From NCBI GenBank assembly GCA_903822495.1, contig CAIJPD010000022.1, forward strand, positions 112,784-176,783: 64,000 nt of DNA, in the 5' to 3' direction. The translations under genes and the position numbers were made by a program. Below the pieces are notes generated by a model. The model ran no database searches, was not told the origin of the DNA, and saw nothing but the letters and a program-made list of their open reading frames with translations. Source of the DNA: an uncultured Chloroflexota bacterium (lineage in GTDB: Bacteria > Chloroflexota > Limnocylindria > Limnocylindrales > CSP1-4). Below, in pieces: positions 61,460-64,000 of the stretch (position 1 is the stretch's first letter; each line of letters begins with the position of its first letter).

Positions 61460-62734
61460 ATGGGCCAGCGGCAGTCTCGAAGCCCGCGACGGCACACCAG
61501 GGCACGTGGCAAGGAGTCGGGGCGCGGTGACGCGAAGCGGATCCTCGCCAAGCTCCTCGCCGACACGCGTCGCCACGCGCGGGGGATGGCCGCGGACGAC
61601 GTCCTGTCCGCCGAGATCGGGGCCGCCGCGTTTCTGTCCCTCTTCCACCCAACCGAGCTGGGCAGCGAGGACGCCCTCGACGCCCTCGCCGGCGAGATCA
61701 TCCCGGCGCTGGGGGCCACGAACGAGCCCGACGTGCTGGCATTGCTGATCGCCGCCGCCGCCATTGGGGAGGACCGTGCCGCGCAGCTGGCCAGCGACGC
61801 CGCCCGCCGGCTCCGCGCAGCGTCCACGCCGGAGCCGATCTGGGCCAGGACGGTGGGTCGGCCCGCCTTCGTGGACGCCTGGATCATGACCGACGAACTC
61901 GAGGACCAGTCGAACCTCGTGATGAGCTTCGCGTACGGCGGCCAGGAGCCACACACCATCGTCGCGATGATCGATGCCAACTTCTGGGGCATGGTCCGGA
62001 TGGCGAGCGTCGCGGGCGCCCCGGAGCCGGTCCTGAAGGTCTGGCGCGAGGCGGCCGGCCTGGATGCCGTCCGCATCTCAGCGCAGGACCTCGCCGATCG
62101 CCTCGCCCGCGGCCTCACCGCCATCGACGAGACGCTCGACCCGCCGGTCGATGATGACGCCCTGTTGCTGATCCCGCTGCTGCGGAGCCGCCTCCGGCTG
62201 CTGCCGAAGGCCCGGCAAATCGACCCGCCGTACGTCACGCAGCGGGCACGGGACCTGCTGCTGCGCGAGTTCGCCGCCAGCCCGGAAGCGGCCGCCCTCG
62301 GCCGGATCGGGCGCTCTCGGGCGGCCAACGTGGCGTCCTGGTTCATCGACTTCGCCTGCGATCACGGCGCCGGCGATCCGGTGCGCTGGAGCCCGATCGC
62401 GACGGAGATCCTGCTGCTCGACTGGCTGCCGCGCAAGGTCATGCTGGAGCCCGACGAGGTCCCTCGCGTGCCGGACGTCCTGCGCGCGTTCGTCCGCTTC
62501 GCCGGCCGGCAGAAGGGCCTGCCCGAAAGCCTCGTCGGCGAGACGGTGGCGGCGATCGACGGCTTCGAACCCGACTACCTGGCGGCGATGGCTGACGCCG
62601 ACCGCGGCGGGCCGGCCAGCGAGATCGTCACGGCCATGCTGCGCGACGGGGTCGACCTGCACGACCCGGCGGCGGTCCAGCGCTGGATCGCGGGCTACAA
62701 CGCCGGCCTGCTGGGGCCCGGACGGACTAACTGA
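61460..62734 (+). CDS. hypothetical protein, 424 aa
   Basis: A soluble protein with a basic N-terminal tail (GQRQSRSPRRHTRARGK), then helical repeats (AAAFLSLFHPTEL, LADRLARGLTAIDET, FARFAGRQKGLP). The helical second half is reminiscent of proteins of unknown function in actinobacteria. It has no catalytic motif that I can name. GAGGAGGG seven bases before the ATG marks a strong ribosome site. It lies 76 bp after the cyclase gene on the same strand. Confidence 0.6.
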   Translation: MGQRQSRSPRRHTRARGKESGRGDAKRILAKLLADTRRHARGMAADDVLSAEIGAAAFLSLFHPTELGSEDALDALAGEIIPALGATNEPDVLALLIAAAAIGEDRAAQLASDAARRLRAASTPEPIWARTVGRPAFVDAWIMTDELEDQSNLVMSFAYGGQEPHTIVAMIDANFWGMVRMASVAGAPEPVLKVWREAAGLDAVRISAQDLADRLARGLTAIDETLDPPVDDDALLLIPLLRSRLRLLPKARQIDPPYVTQRARDLLLREFAASPEAAALGRIGRSRAANVASWFIDFACDHGAGDPVRWSPIATEILLLDWLPRKVMLEPDEVPRVPDVLRAFVRFAGRQKGLPESLVGETVAAIDGFEPDYLAAMADADRGGPASEIVTAMLRDGVDLHDPAAVQRWIAGYNAGLLGPGRTN

Positions 62735-63358
62735 GCATCCGGGTGGTTGGGCGCCACTTTGTAACGCTTTCAGACGCCAGCTTGTGACCGGGCTCACCGG
62801 TCCGTGGCCGGCTGACCGTCAGGGAATCTCGTCCGCGACCCCGAGCCTTGGCCGCCGGCGCAGGCGAGCCTGGCGAAGGCGCTGGCCGAGGTTGGACGCT
62901 AGCCGCGGGTAGCGCGGGTTAGAGGGGCGGAACCTGGTTCGGACTGGCAACCAACATGTGCGTTAGGGCCACTACCGGCAAATGTATCTTCCAATCTGAG
63001 CCGGTCACGCGGCCGAGCGTACGGCGCCGCGGTCGATCATCCGATGCGGCTGTCGCCACAGGGCGCGGTTCGCCGCGTAGCAGCCGGGGTGGCGTTGCGC
63101 GCCGGTTCGGAGCTGATTCCCGTCGCTCAGCAGTGGGCGTGGTGGTACGTCCGCCCGGGGCGTCGGCAGGCGGCCAAACTCCCGGCCGCCACGCTCAGGA
63201 GCGCGGCTCGGACGACGGGAAGGCGCCGCTCCACGCGGTTACCACCACGGGGAGTGGCAGGCGGGGGGAAGCCCGCGCGAACGCGGCGCCGGGGGACGCC
63301 AGGGGGAGACCGCGCGTCGGGGCGTCGGACCCCGGCAACCCGGCGCCGAGGGCTGCCC
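62735..63358. other. 624-bp intergenic stretch
   Basis: No intact gene was found. In one plus frame, a 30-codon run between a TGA and a TAG (about 62810-62902; RDPEPWPPAQASLAKALAEV) reads like the C-terminal tail of a lost gene. The rest shows irregular GC-rich sequence with many short stops and no repeats, tRNA or terminator that I can recognise, except the hairpin at its right end. Confidence 0.35.
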
Positions 63359-63378
63359 CTAGATCGACTTGGGCAGCC
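63351..63378 (-). terminator. hairpin at the end of the CoA-binding gene
   Basis: GGCTGCCC and GGGCAGCC pair across a 12-nt loop that contains the stop codon of the CoA-binding protein gene. No T-run follows; termination is tentative. Confidence 0.35.
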
Positions 63379-63862
63379 GCCCCTGCAGGCCCAGGACCTT
63401 CTTGCCGAGGCGATGGGCGAAGTCCGACGTCTGGCCGTACATCAGCGGGCAGGCGCCGGCGATGCAGTCCATCCCGGCCTCCTTGCAGGCGGTGTGCGCT
63501 TCGTCCGTGAGCGAGCCCTCGCCGAACGAATCGTGCATCCAGACCCGGGTGATCCCCAGGTGCCAGCACTCCGCGACCACCGCCGCGGTGCGCGCCTTGG
63601 GCGTGGCGATGACCACCGCGTCGACGCCATCGGGGATGGACGACAGGTTGGGGTAGCAGGCGTCGCCGTCGATGCTGAACGAGACGGGGTTGACGGCGAA
63701 GACCTCGTAGCCGCGCTCCTTGAGGCGGCCGTAGATCATGTTGGCGCCGTGCTTGCCCACGCCCTCGCGCGAGACGCCGGCGATGGCGATGCGGTGCTGG
63801 GCCAGGAAATCATTGATGGCCTGGTCGACGCTGAGCTTTGGCTTGTGCGTGAGCGGCGGCAT
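63359..63862 (-). CDS. CoA-binding-domain protein (YccU-like)
   Basis: A 167-residue Rossmann-type protein: IAIAGVSREGVGKHGANMIYGRL, GYEVFAVNPVSFSIDGD, VDAVVIATPKARTAAVVAECWHLGITRVWM. These are the hallmarks of the CoA-binding (CoA_binding_2) family, related to the N-terminal part of succinyl-CoA synthetase alpha. Several Cys near the C-terminus (TACKEAGMDCIAGACP) are usual for the family. The biological role is unknown. It seems monocistronic. Confidence 0.88.
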   Translation of the reverse strand: MPPLTHKPKLSVDQAINDFLAQHRIAIAGVSREGVGKHGANMIYGRLKERGYEVFAVNPVSFSIDGDACYPNLSSIPDGVDAVVIATPKARTAAVVAECWHLGITRVWMHDSFGEGSLTDEAHTACKEAGMDCIAGACPLMYGQTSDFAHRLGKKVLGLQGRLPKSI

Positions 63863-64000
63863 GGGGACCTACCTCGCTGACCCGGGCTGCACCATAACTC
63901 CCGCAACCCGCGGGCTCCTGTCCGCCCACGGTACGCCTTCACCCGCCATGGCGGGCCAGTGCCCTAGTACCCGTGCGGCGGGGGCCGGATGGACGGTCGG

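Noticed and set aside
59119..62346. 1,075-codon open frame opposite the Fic and cyclase genes
   Set aside because: It crosses two genes with clear motifs on the other strand; its own translation is low-complexity.

Overview
This is a 64 kb chromosomal stretch from a very GC-rich bacterium. The best guess is a member of the Chloroflexota (Limnocylindria-like): it combines class III cyclases fused to AAA/TPR modules, mobile-mystery proteins A and B, a huge secreted C25-type protein with glycine-rich GSGFA repeats, and many short overlapping gene junctions. This lineage call is inference. No rRNA, CRISPR array, transposase or phage structural gene was seen. There is one tRNA, tRNA-Gly(CCC).

Positions 1-7.5 kb look like an accessory or defence-type island. 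It has a truncated DUF1778 antitoxin, a relic of a nucleotidyltransferase, an RHH/RelE toxin-antitoxin pair, an RNase H-like protein and a VRR-NUC protein. Then comes a tight four-gene minus-strand cluster: DUF2075 helicase with a PD-(D/E)xK-like N-terminus, HAD nucleotidase, GIY-YIG nuclease carrying a domain that resembles the ScoMcrA head domain, and a DUF6884-like protein. Positions 7.9-15.5 kb hold a genome-maintenance cluster, also on minus: a PARG-like ADP-ribose-processing protein, YhaN- and YhaO/SbcD-type proteins, a CbxX-type AAA ATPase and a YbjN-like chaperone. A BrnT-type toxin locus (15.6-17 kb) and a NERD-helicase (17-18.9 kb) follow.

Positions 19-23 kb carry a complete polyamine/iron-type ABC importer operon with a strong hairpin after the binding-protein gene. 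Positions 23-36.9 kb are mainly metabolic and regulatory: alpha/beta hydrolase, zinc-ribbon pair, tRNA-Gly, PLP decarboxylase, a cNMP-binding histidine kinase next to a response regulator/thioredoxin-reductase fusion, an ArsR regulator with two YCII-type proteins, a DUF1295 membrane protein, a DUF2652 cyclase-like protein, MOSC, VOC, aldose epimerase and two small unknowns. Two glycosyltransferases follow (37-40 kb).

Positions 40.4-46.2 kb hold a compact respiratory operon: LuxR-type regulator, six-heme cytochrome, TAT-exported four-cluster Fe-S protein, NrfD/PsrC membrane protein and five-heme cytochrome. A paralogous regulator lies just downstream, behind a perfect 16-bp-stem hairpin. Both regulators have lost the normal receiver phosphorylation residues. 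After a mobile-mystery (HTH + Fic) module come a soluble-adenylyl-cyclase-like giant (tandem cyclase domains + NTPase + TPR) and a 2,408-residue secreted C25-like peptidase with 17 GSGFA repeats and eight Ig-like repeats. The window ends with a class II Fic protein, a membrane adenylate cyclase that lacks an obvious start codon, an unknown 424-residue protein and a CoA-binding protein.
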